The notes beneath the pieces are model-generated. The model was not told where the DNA came from, searched no databases, and saw only the letters and a list, made by a program, of their open reading frames with translations. 64,000 nt of DNA from an uncultured Clostridia bacterium (lineage in GTDB: Bacteria; Bacillota; Clostridia; Lachnospirales; Lachnospiraceae): NCBI GenBank assembly GCA_946403295.1, contig CAMIZL010000009.1, positions 1 through 64,000 of the forward strand, read 5' to 3'. Every line of letters starts with the position of its first letter. Within the stretch, counting starts at the first letter, position 1. The position numbers and the translations under genes were made by a program. Below, piece by piece: positions 1 to 7,588 of the stretch.

Positions 1-66
1 ATTGTTTCTTCGGGTTCCCCGGTCTCCGCGCTCATTGTTTCTTCGGGTTCCCCGGTCTCCGCGCTC
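1..66. repeat. 33-bp tandem direct repeat, two exact copies
   Basis: Positions 1-33 and 34-66 are identical and in frame with the lipoprotein on the minus strand. The array may continue to the left of the window. Confidence 0.9.
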
Positions 67-224
67 ATTGTCCCATCAGTTTCCTCAACGGTCGTGGTGA
101 GTGTCGCCGCGGGTTCCGTACGGTTCGGGCTGCCTGTTTCCTCTTTCGTTTCTACTTTCGAGCATGCGACCAAAAACAAAACTGCGCATATGAGCAAAAC
201 CAAAGCAAGTCGTTTTACGTTCAT
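1..224 (-). CDS. Lipoprotein with 11-residue tandem repeats (3' end outside window)
   Basis: Reading leftward from an ATG at 222-224, the frame is open to the window edge (74 codons). The N-terminus has a Lys/Arg start, a hydrophobic stretch and a lipobox-like LVAC with Cys at about residue 21, so the product is probably a membrane-anchored lipoprotein. It continues as a Thr/Glu-rich low-complexity stalk. At the edge are two exact copies of an 11-residue unit MSAETGEPEET, encoded by a 33-bp tandem repeat. GGGGAG lies just upstream of the start. The functional domain is beyond the window, so no role can be given. The serpin lipoprotein gene lies immediately upstream on the same strand, 26 bp away, and the two may be co-transcribed. 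Confidence 0.75.
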   Translation of the reverse strand, partial: MNVKRLALVLLICAVLFLVACSKVETKEETGSPNRTEPAATLTTTVEETDGTMSAETGEPEETMSAETGEPEET

Positions 225-250
225 AAATACTCCCCTCAACACCGCTGTTA

Positions 251-2026
251 TCATTCGGGATCTCTCATGATCCCGATAAAGATCGGGACATTTGTCTCAA
301 GGTCGAGGAGCATGTATATATATGGCCTGTTCAAAGTGATATATCTGAATAGTGATTTATCAGGAACACCTCCTTCCACACCCGAGATTTTGGTCGCGGC
401 CCCTGCCCTGGTTCCTTCTTCGTTGACCTCAATAAATGCTTTATGAATAACTCCGTCAATGCATATATTACCGCTTTCGGACGTTCCGATTCCGAACAAT
501 TGCGCTTTCACAGGATCAAATGCACGGGCCATTCCCATGGATTTGAGAATGTCCTTCATATCAACCGAGTAATCAACTTTAATCTTGGGCATCGCAGCCA
601 CTACAATATATTCGCCCGGATCTGCTAACAATCCTCGGAGCTTATCTCCGCTAAGCCCGGCAAGATAATCATCCACATCAATCCCTTCTTCGGGAAGCAA
701 AGCGGCAAATCCGTATTTGAGACCCTCATAGTACTTTATGAAACCTTTGGCTTTATCATCCTCAAGATAAGCACTCTCGGTTCCGTACATGAACGGAACG
801 GTTTTTTCTTCACCTTCGGCGGTTGTAAACACTTTTTCTTTGACGTTGATCGATTTATACGGAGTATACCATTTTGCATCAAATGACAGCGCATTGATCA
901 GGAGTAGCACTTCTTTGGGATCAATCCTGTCGATGATATTTCGGATCATTCCGTCGGTGTTATCTTTTACCCACGAATTCACATCCTCTACGGTCGAATC
1001 ATCAAAGGCGGAGGCAAACACTTCAGCGTCAAAGTATTCTGTGGCACTCTCCAAGAATTCCCTGTTGATCTTAAAAGAGGGATCGTCTCTGTACCAAACC
1101 GAATTAGCCGTATCCAACTTACCGGCATCTTCGGATTTTTCCAAAAGGCCCTTTGAGAACACTGTAGAATAATCACAGAACTCAGCGACCTTCATCCCGA
1201 GAACATCTTCCATCTCGGCAAGTGTATCATCCGTCGCGCCGCAACCCGCCAGAGAGAGTGCGGTAAACACCGAGAGCGGTGATATAAGCGTGTTCTTGCT
1301 CTGTTCGTTCTTCACGCATTCCTTAAACAGTTTCAATGCAAAGCTTGTCAGGGCACGATCTGCCTTCGTTTCTGTTGCCACCGGGACTCCGCGGGGCTTT
1401 CCCACAATGTCTTCGCGCGCTGTTCTCTTCCCTTCGGTTATTCCGTCGGAGATCCAGAATCCGTAATATACTCTCCCTTCAGGCCAATCTGCCGTTACTT
1501 CAAAAACAAGTCCGGCTTGCGGCGGGATCTGAATGGTTTTTGTTTGCTTGTCATATTTAGGTGAGGAAAAATATCTGTCCGCATAAGCTAAGTCACCTGC
1601 AAATTCTTCGAACCAAAATCTTATATAAACCTTATAAGGTTCCCTCTCAAATTCAAGCTTCAGTTCCGATACGTCTTCCTTCAACTTGATCAGGCCGAGC
1701 CCATTTTTAAACATGAGCGGGTGTTCTCCGTCTACGCAGAACCCGCCGGTTCCGTCTTCCCCAAGAACTGACCATGAAGCCGTTGTAGGCTCCGCTTTTG
1801 CGGTTTCTCCGCCGTATATGACGTTAAGTACGGGCAGCGCGTCATATACGCTCGTGCCCTTTGCTTCGTCCGCTCGCAACGAATTTACCGTCCCGGAATT
1901 CGCTTCCGGTCCGCCTGTTTGTGTTGATGAAACGCATCCCGTAAAAGAAAGCACGAGAAAAAAAAGAACACACAGTGCCATAGTCCTTTTTTTTGTCATG
2001 CCGTTTCTGAAAGTTACCTTTTTCAT
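251..2026 (-). CDS. Serpin-family protease inhibitor, predicted lipoprotein
   Basis: 591 residues. The start is supported by AAAGGGGGC before the ATG. Residues 1-31 form a lipoprotein signal ending in SFTGC (Cys31), so the protein should be tethered outside the membrane. Residues of about 60-200 form an extra N-terminal domain that I do not recognise. The serpin fold follows from about 220, with the usual 'NTLISPLSV' and 'NALSFDAKW' segments. The reactive-loop hinge starts at residue 536 (EEGTRAGAAT, close to the inhibitory consensus EEGTEAAAAT), and the C-terminal strand has LNRPYIYML. Small residues at the hinge suggest a true inhibitor by loop insertion. The loop is a few residues longer than in antitrypsin, so P1 cannot be assigned. 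Serpins are patchy in bacteria; this one may protect surface proteins from host or competitor serine proteases (inference). Confidence 0.93.
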   Translation of the reverse strand: MKKVTFRNGMTKKRTMALCVLFFLVLSFTGCVSSTQTGGPEANSGTVNSLRADEAKGTSVYDALPVLNVIYGGETAKAEPTTASWSVLGEDGTGGFCVDGEHPLMFKNGLGLIKLKEDVSELKLEFEREPYKVYIRFWFEEFAGDLAYADRYFSSPKYDKQTKTIQIPPQAGLVFEVTADWPEGRVYYGFWISDGITEGKRTAREDIVGKPRGVPVATETKADRALTSFALKLFKECVKNEQSKNTLISPLSVFTALSLAGCGATDDTLAEMEDVLGMKVAEFCDYSTVFSKGLLEKSEDAGKLDTANSVWYRDDPSFKINREFLESATEYFDAEVFASAFDDSTVEDVNSWVKDNTDGMIRNIIDRIDPKEVLLLINALSFDAKWYTPYKSINVKEKVFTTAEGEEKTVPFMYGTESAYLEDDKAKGFIKYYEGLKYGFAALLPEEGIDVDDYLAGLSGDKLRGLLADPGEYIVVAAMPKIKVDYSVDMKDILKSMGMARAFDPVKAQLFGIGTSESGNICIDGVIHKAFIEVNEEGTRAGAATKISGVEGGVPDKSLFRYITLNRPYIYMLLDLETNVPIFIGIMRDPE

Positions 2027-2150
2027 ATAAGCCCCCTTTTTTTCCCTCTTGCAGAACCCTGTTTTCTGCTTCCGGATATCGTGTTATTTAGACGATATCC
2101 CTTTACATCCGGTTCCGTTTTTTTAATCCCCGCACCGGATTTTCACACGC

Positions 2151-2687
2151 TCACTTTATTTTTTTCGATTCCTTGTTAAACCATGCTCTGTCTTCGAAAC
2201 CTTTCTTCTTCGGAGGTCTCACTTCTTCGGCCGCGATCCCGACCGGCAAAAAGCAGACAAGCTCATATCCTTCAGGCACGCCGAGTATCTCTGCCATCCG
2301 GTCTCCGATACGATCGTCATCGGTGATATGTCCCTCAACCCATACGCTCGCGTAGCCGAGCTCGACGATCTCAAGGAGCATATTTTCTATCGCAGCGGAA
2401 TAATCCTGTACCGCGAAACACTTGTCGCGATAAGCGTTGATCCTTTGCGTGAGAACGCATATCATGGCCGGCGCCGTTTCTCCGACCGGCGGCTGTATCA
2501 CTGCATGAAGTTTTTTCATAAGCTCCCGGTCATCGACCGCGATGATACCCGTCGTCTGCTTATTGCACCCCGACGGAGCCGCAAGTCCCGCCTCCATGAT
2601 CTTCTTTAAATCTTCTCTCGGAACCGGGTTCGGCAGAAATTTACCTCTGTAACTGTGTCTCGCCTCTATTGCTTCAAAAACTTCCAT
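2151..2687 (-). CDS. Nitroreductase-family FMN oxidoreductase
   Basis: 178 residues from the ATG at 2685-2687, preceded by GGAGAAAA. The frame runs 24 codons further upstream, but that stretch is Arg-rich and lacks a better ribosome binding site. The N-terminus has the family's phosphate/FMN signature (RHSYR near residue 10) and AAPSGCNKQ near residue 36. The second half has the 'ENMLLEIVELGYASVWVEG' type of helix-strand found in small nitroreductases. The expected role is cytosolic FMN-dependent, NAD(P)H-linked reduction of an unknown acceptor. The gene sits between the serpin gene and deoB on the same strand, with no evident functional link. Confidence 0.88.
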   Translation of the reverse strand: MEVFEAIEARHSYRGKFLPNPVPREDLKKIMEAGLAAPSGCNKQTTGIIAVDDRELMKKLHAVIQPPVGETAPAMICVLTQRINAYRDKCFAVQDYSAAIENMLLEIVELGYASVWVEGHITDDDRIGDRMAEILGVPEGYELVCFLPVGIAAEEVRPPKKKGFEDRAWFNKESKKIK

Positions 2688-2803
2688 TTTTTCTCCGTTC
2701 CGTGCGCGGCGCCTATCAGAGTCTCCTTTCCAAGCACGGCACCGATCGTGCACTTCCATATGAAGATTATATTGAACATGCGGTTAGTTTTCAAGATTTT
2801 TTA

Positions 2804-2827
2804 AGGGCTGCCCATCCGAGCAGCCCT
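2804..2827. terminator. 8-bp hairpin downstream of deoB
   Basis: Inverted repeat AGGGCTGC/GCAGCCCT with an 8-nt loop, lying between the deoB stop and the nitroreductase start. No clear U-run follows on the minus strand, so it may be a weak terminator or an mRNA 3'-end stabiliser. Confidence 0.4.
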
Positions 2828-2895
2828 CTTGTCGGGAGAAAAACTCTTTGGTATTACCGGTTTAATGGTCCGTTTCGAAACCCGGCGTTCCCTGC

Positions 2896-4056
2896 TTAAA
2901 ATATCGCCGTTCCCTTTATATCCGACGCTATACCGAACTGCTTGAGAACCGTGGCTGCCACATCCGAGAATGTACTGCGTGTTCCGAAATTCTTTCCTCT
3001 CGGAACGTTTTTCCCGTATATAACGAGCGGAACATATTCGCGGGAATGATCCGTTGAAGGTGTCACGGGATCGCAGCCGTGATCGGCGGTGATCATAAGG
3101 ATGTCATCCTCTCCGAGAAGACGCAACATCTCGGGAAGCTTGCTGTCAAAGTAGCTGAGAGCCCCCGCATATCCGGGCGCATCGTTACGATGACCGTAGA
3201 CCATATCAAAATCAACGAGATTCGTAAAGCAAAGACCGTTAAAGTCTTTCTTCATATATTCGATCGTTTTCTCGATGCCCTCGGCATTGTCTTTTGTACG
3301 GACAAACTCCGTGATTCCCTTGCCCGCAAATATGTCGATGATCTTCCCGACGGAAAGCACATCAAAACCGCGTTCCTTAAGTTCGTCGAGCATCGTGTTC
3401 TTCGGGGGTACAAGCGAAAAATCATGGCGTCTCGAAGTACGCTTATACGGCCATTCCCCTTCAAACGGGCGCGCGATGACACGTCCGACGGCAAGATCAC
3501 CCGTAAGCATCTCTCTGGCGATCTCGCAGCATCTGTAAAGCTCATCGACGGGAACTATGCTTTCATGCGCGGCGATCTGGAAAACACTGTCCGCGGAGGT
3601 ATAAACGATAAGACATCCCGTTTTTTCATGTTCTTTTCCGTAGTCGCGGATAACATCGGTTCCCGAATAAGGCTTGTTGCAAACACAGGGTCTTCCGACT
3701 CTCTCAGAGAATTCGTCGATAAACTCCTGCGGAAATCCGTTCGGAAATGTGGGCATGGGCTGTTCGGAAATTATGCCCGCGATCTCCCAATGACCTGTGG
3801 TCGTATCTTTCCCGCGCGATGCCTCCGCCATCCTCCCGACAAGCGCCGGATACGAAGACGGCGAATCGTCATACATATCATCGATTCCCTCGATGTTGAA
3901 GAAGCCGAGTTTTTTCATGTTGGGCATGTCGAGAAGCCCGCTCGATGCCGCTGCCTTTACCGTATTGCTGCCTTCATCGCCGTATGCGGCCGCGTCGGGC
4001 ATCTCCCCGACTCCGACACTGTCGAGTACTATCAAAAAGATCCTCTTATTGTTCAT
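2896..4056 (-). CDS. deoB: Phosphopentomutase
   Basis: 386 residues. It interconverts ribose/deoxyribose 1-phosphate and 5-phosphate in nucleoside salvage. The ATG at 4054-4056 follows AAGGAGG at ideal spacing; an upstream in-frame start lacks this. Alkaline-phosphatase-superfamily metal motifs are visible: VLDSVGVGEMPDA at the N-terminus, DFDMVYGHRND in the central part, and TADHGCDP followed by TDHSREYVPL near the C-terminus, all typical of DeoB with two Mn ions. Length is normal for the family. No nucleoside phosphorylase or deoxyribose-phosphate aldolase gene is adjacent. Confidence 0.97.
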   Translation of the reverse strand: MNNKRIFLIVLDSVGVGEMPDAAAYGDEGSNTVKAAASSGLLDMPNMKKLGFFNIEGIDDMYDDSPSSYPALVGRMAEASRGKDTTTGHWEIAGIISEQPMPTFPNGFPQEFIDEFSERVGRPCVCNKPYSGTDVIRDYGKEHEKTGCLIVYTSADSVFQIAAHESIVPVDELYRCCEIAREMLTGDLAVGRVIARPFEGEWPYKRTSRRHDFSLVPPKNTMLDELKERGFDVLSVGKIIDIFAGKGITEFVRTKDNAEGIEKTIEYMKKDFNGLCFTNLVDFDMVYGHRNDAPGYAGALSYFDSKLPEMLRLLGEDDILMITADHGCDPVTPSTDHSREYVPLVIYGKNVPRGKNFGTRSTFSDVAATVLKQFGIASDIKGTAIF

Positions 4057-4136
4057 ATATGCCTCCTTTTTGAAGGTTGCGGCTGTAACTAAACGTACGG
4101 CCCGATCCGTCCGCAAAAGCCAGCCTTCACAAACGT

Positions 4137-6677
4137 CTAGTCAAGATACGACAAATACATGTTTCCCGCGCTTTCAAAGCTGAGGGCTGCGTCCCTGAGC
4201 GAATATTTATATGTCGATGCGCGGACGGGGTCATAAACGGAGACGCTCGTCGTGTCATACGCATATACGACAACCGCGTTTCCGTCCGGGCGCAGCGCGA
4301 TAACGGGACGCCCTTTATAAACGTAATAAAGCATTTCGTCAAGGGTTATGCCGGTAAGGTCGACTACCGTGGTCTTAAGATTTCTTTGAAGCCACGAATA
4401 CATGCTTTCTTTGTCTCTGCTGTAATCGGACGGATCGGCGTCGACGCTTCTGTACTGAAGAAGCATCTTCATGGCGGCTTTCCTCGAATCAAATTCGGAC
4501 GTGGCCCTGACAGGTGCCAGGTCCTTGATCTCGCTTCGTGTATTCTTTATACCGCGCTCCCAGACAACGTGGCCGTTACGGTCGATAACCGTTCCGACCC
4601 CTTCATCGGCAGCTTTGATCGCTTTCGCAGCCGATGACGATGCCTCTATGATCTTGCCGAATGAATATGCGTAATAACCGGCCTGAGACTCATCCGCTTC
4701 CGCAACACGGGTGGTCGTATCATAATCGATAACGGTGGGTTGTGCCGTGAAGGACTGCGGGATCTCGGTCAGGTCAATGCCGGAAGGAAGAGAAACGTAG
4801 TATTCCGTAAGGATCCTGTCGGTAACCCGGCGTGTGATATTAACGGAACGTTCTGCCGTCGTGGGAAGGTTCACGATCGAGTCCGGATCGATCGGATAAT
4901 ATGAATTATCCGTTCCGAGATGCTTCATCATTCTGTTGATCACGAGGATGCCGTCACCGGGCTCGACATCTTTTACATAATAATCATAGCCCGCATATTC
5001 CTTAAGGACCGTGCCGTGACCGTCGCTGATACAGAGCTTGTAGGAAGGAAGCTCTATCGATCCGTCGGCCTTGATATATTTGTCTTCCAGTTTCTGGTAG
5101 CCGTATATGAAATTATCATTGATCCTGCCGAGGAGCCTGATCGTCTCTCCCTTCGGTGCGGTAAGCTGCGTGATCTCATTCTTCTTAAGATCGAAGAGCT
5201 GAAGCACGGTAGACTTAAGGATATCCGAATCGGTCTGCCATACGAGATAGAGCTCGTCCTCAACGAAAACCATGTTTCCGTCCGGAACGTCTGCGGCAAG
5301 CTGACGGACCTGACGGGTAACGAGGCTGTATTCATACACGCTGTCATGAAGCGAGAAATAGAAAACGTCAAATTCGGAGAGGAACGCGAAGTCCGTCATG
5401 TCTGAAAGCAACAGGCTGTAGCTTGTGTTGACCGGAACATAGAGTTGCTCCTCGATACGGTTGTCGCCGACGACGAAACGATAAAGAGCGATTCCGACTC
5501 GACCTTCGTACTCGCCCCGGTTCATATAGCCGTAGACTATAAAGTCGGTGTCCCCGTTGTCATGCATTCGCAGGATCCTGAGCGAGTGGTCACCGAAATA
5601 TGTGCGCTCATAATCGTCGCCGTCGATAAACGAAAATGCTTTATAGAATAGGTTCTCTTTTGTATCGTATTCGAACAGCTCGCTGTTGTGAACAAACGCT
5701 ATGTATCTGCCCTCAGGTCCGTAAACGGTCTGGGCGTGAATGTCATTTGTGATGCCGAGCTTGAATTCGTTCTTGGTAAGAGACGTGTTCGCAACATCGA
5801 CATACGCTTCCATGACCCTGTCATAGTTATACAGATATGTTCTTATGTCGGTGTACTGGAACCTGATATTTTCCGTAACGGAATAAAGTTCGGGCCCCGA
5901 TCCTGTTTTTATACGGACGATGAACCGGCGCTTTACGGACGCAAAATTGTTATAAAACTCGGTGATCGCGGGGGCCTCCTCCCAAACCACTTCGGGAGCG
6001 AGCTTTCCCCATGAGACCATCTCGAAACTCGAATGGATCGTCACATGCGCAAACGTCGAATTGTCGTAATCCTTCCAGGGCTCGAGGTATTTCTTGAGCT
6101 GGTTCTTTTCCGCTTCCTGACCGTATATGAGCGTGTCGTGGAAATAATCCGCATAGTTGAGCTTCTCCGAAAGCTTTCCGTCGTCATATACCTTGATCCT
6201 GGTGTAATAGTAGATACGCTTGCCTTCGTTTGTGATAAGCGTGAATTTCGCTATATATTCTTTTCCTGTTTTAAATGTCTCGCTGAATGTGATCGGTACT
6301 TTCTTGGGGCCTTCTTTGACATCGAGCACCGTGAGAGAGTTCTCCTCAACGGTTCCGCCGTCCTCACGGATGATCTCGTATTTCATCTTGCGGACGTTGA
6401 GCTCCGTGTGGTGGATAAGGAGAGTAAGAGTTTTGTCGGGTCCGATGGGCGTGATCGTTTCACGCATGACCATCGGGTCAAGATTGGCTGCATAGCCGTG
6501 AAGAAGATTGAATTCCTGACCGTCGACTTCTATGGTGATCGTAGGAAGCGTGGCCGAAGCCATGGCGGTGGTGTCGGCAGCCGAAGAAAACATCGTTTCC
6601 GTGATGTCCGATCCGAAGAAGATCGCGGAAGCGATGAAAACTCCGAGGATGATGAGCACCTTGTACCTGAATTTCAT
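4137..6677 (-). CDS. Large membrane-anchored protein with C39-peptidase-like domain lacking catalytic Cys
   Basis: 846 residues. Residues of about 7-23 form a single N-terminal transmembrane anchor or uncleaved signal. The long extracytoplasmic part (about 45-680) is rich in beta-strand-like segments with repeated Y-rich stretches and may be propeller-like (inference). The last 155 residues resemble a C39-like papain-fold domain: a helical 'KAAMKMLLQYRSV' segment, then 'LDEMLYYVYKGRPVIALRP', then 'AVVVYAYD...VSVYDPV'. The usual QxxxxCG active-site region carries no Cys and the catalytic His position reads as a non-His residue. The only Cys in the protein is in the middle (YKLCISDGHG). This is therefore probably a non-catalytic binding domain. 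No signal links it to a neighbour. Confidence 0.8.
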   Translation of the reverse strand: MKFRYKVLIILGVFIASAIFFGSDITETMFSSAADTTAMASATLPTITIEVDGQEFNLLHGYAANLDPMVMRETITPIGPDKTLTLLIHHTELNVRKMKYEIIREDGGTVEENSLTVLDVKEGPKKVPITFSETFKTGKEYIAKFTLITNEGKRIYYYTRIKVYDDGKLSEKLNYADYFHDTLIYGQEAEKNQLKKYLEPWKDYDNSTFAHVTIHSSFEMVSWGKLAPEVVWEEAPAITEFYNNFASVKRRFIVRIKTGSGPELYSVTENIRFQYTDIRTYLYNYDRVMEAYVDVANTSLTKNEFKLGITNDIHAQTVYGPEGRYIAFVHNSELFEYDTKENLFYKAFSFIDGDDYERTYFGDHSLRILRMHDNGDTDFIVYGYMNRGEYEGRVGIALYRFVVGDNRIEEQLYVPVNTSYSLLLSDMTDFAFLSEFDVFYFSLHDSVYEYSLVTRQVRQLAADVPDGNMVFVEDELYLVWQTDSDILKSTVLQLFDLKKNEITQLTAPKGETIRLLGRINDNFIYGYQKLEDKYIKADGSIELPSYKLCISDGHGTVLKEYAGYDYYVKDVEPGDGILVINRMMKHLGTDNSYYPIDPDSIVNLPTTAERSVNITRRVTDRILTEYYVSLPSGIDLTEIPQSFTAQPTVIDYDTTTRVAEADESQAGYYAYSFGKIIEASSSAAKAIKAADEGVGTVIDRNGHVVWERGIKNTRSEIKDLAPVRATSEFDSRKAAMKMLLQYRSVDADPSDYSRDKESMYSWLQRNLKTTVVDLTGITLDEMLYYVYKGRPVIALRPDGNAVVVYAYDTTSVSVYDPVRASTYKYSLRDAALSFESAGNMYLSYLD

Positions 6678-6782
6678 GCTTATATATCAAACGCTGCCGG
6701 CTGCCTTCATAGCACGCCCGGCATGCGATCCTTTCCTGTTTGTTTCCCTTTTTTATATTGTACAATGAAACAGTGCAAAGTC

Positions 6783-6820
6783 AAATAAAAACGGCGGTAC
6801 CGGGGACCGCCGTTTTATCT
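6783..6820 (-). terminator. Intrinsic terminator of the DUF362-adhE-kinase operon
   Basis: 11-bp stem AAAACGGCGGT (6788-6798) with ACCGCCGTTTT (6806-6816). On the minus strand it is followed by TTTTTATTTG. It lies 20 nt after the kinase stop. Confidence 0.85.
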
Positions 6821-6838
6821 TTATGTGCTCGTCCGATC

Positions 6839-7588
6839 TTATTCGTAATCAACCACGTTAGCCCAGCGGAGCAGGAACTCGCGCTCCCTCTCATTGCCCT
6901 TCACGGATTGGGAAGCGGCAACGATGGGCATCCACTTCTGCACGTATTGGCGTGCCGTGTCGCTCTTTTTGCAGAAGAGATCGAGGTATTTTCCTGCGAT
7001 TTCTTCTTTGTTCGCAAGGCAGAAGAGCAGGTAGCTGCGCGCCGCATCGGCGGAAGCGTTACCCTGTGTGGCATGCGCCCAGTCGATGATATATGCTTCG
7101 TCATTTTTCGTAATGATTATGTTGGAAGGGTTAAAATCTCCGTGACAAAGCTTCATATGAGCGTGCATGCCTTCGAGACGGGTATGGAGCTCATATCTTG
7201 TTGTGGCATCAAGCTGCGACGCACTGATCTTGAGCTGCATCTTGTCCTTGAGGAGCGAGAGCTTCTTGCAGGTCCTTGAATGCATATCAAGCTGGATCGA
7301 AACGAATCTGTCGAGATATTCGTCAAGCTTCTTCGGATTTTCATCCATCATTCTTTGAAGGGTCTTGCCCTCGATAAACTCCGAAACGATGGCCCATCTG
7401 TTTTCGATCATGGTAACCTCAAGCACCTTGGGGATAAGGAGTCCCGTTTCCTCAACACGTGCCTGATTAAGCGCCTCGTTAAGGATATCGGCTTTGTTAT
7501 ATCCTTCGTTGAAGACTTTTATACATTTATCGCCATCGCGGTAGATCGTTTTGTTGCTTCTTGTTGCAATAACGTTCTGTAGCTTCAT
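6839..7588 (-). CDS. APH/choline-kinase-fold phosphotransferase
   Basis: 249 residues. The protein-kinase-like fold is recognised from the catalytic loop HGDFNPSNIII (about residue 150) and the metal-binding IIDWAHA that follows, with a nucleotide-binding N-lobe (SEFIEGKTL hinge). Such kinases phosphorylate small molecules such as aminoglycosides, choline, sugars or nucleosides; the substrate cannot be told from sequence. The start ATG overlaps the TGA stop of adhE (ATGA), implying translational coupling. This points to a housekeeping role linked to fermentation or alcohol/aldehyde metabolism rather than to drug resistance (inference). Confidence 0.85.
   Translation of the reverse strand: MKLQNVIATRSNKTIYRDGDKCIKVFNEGYNKADILNEALNQARVEETGLLIPKVLEVTMIENRWAIVSEFIEGKTLQRMMDENPKKLDEYLDRFVSIQLDMHSRTCKKLSLLKDKMQLKISASQLDATTRYELHTRLEGMHAHMKLCHGDFNPSNIIITKNDEAYIIDWAHATQGNASADAARSYLLFCLANKEEIAGKYLDLFCKKSDTARQYVQKWMPIVAASQSVKGNEREREFLLRWANVVDYE

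Noticed and set aside
3079..4092. 337-codon plus-strand frame opposite deoB
   Set aside because: Antisense to a conserved enzyme, no recognised domain.
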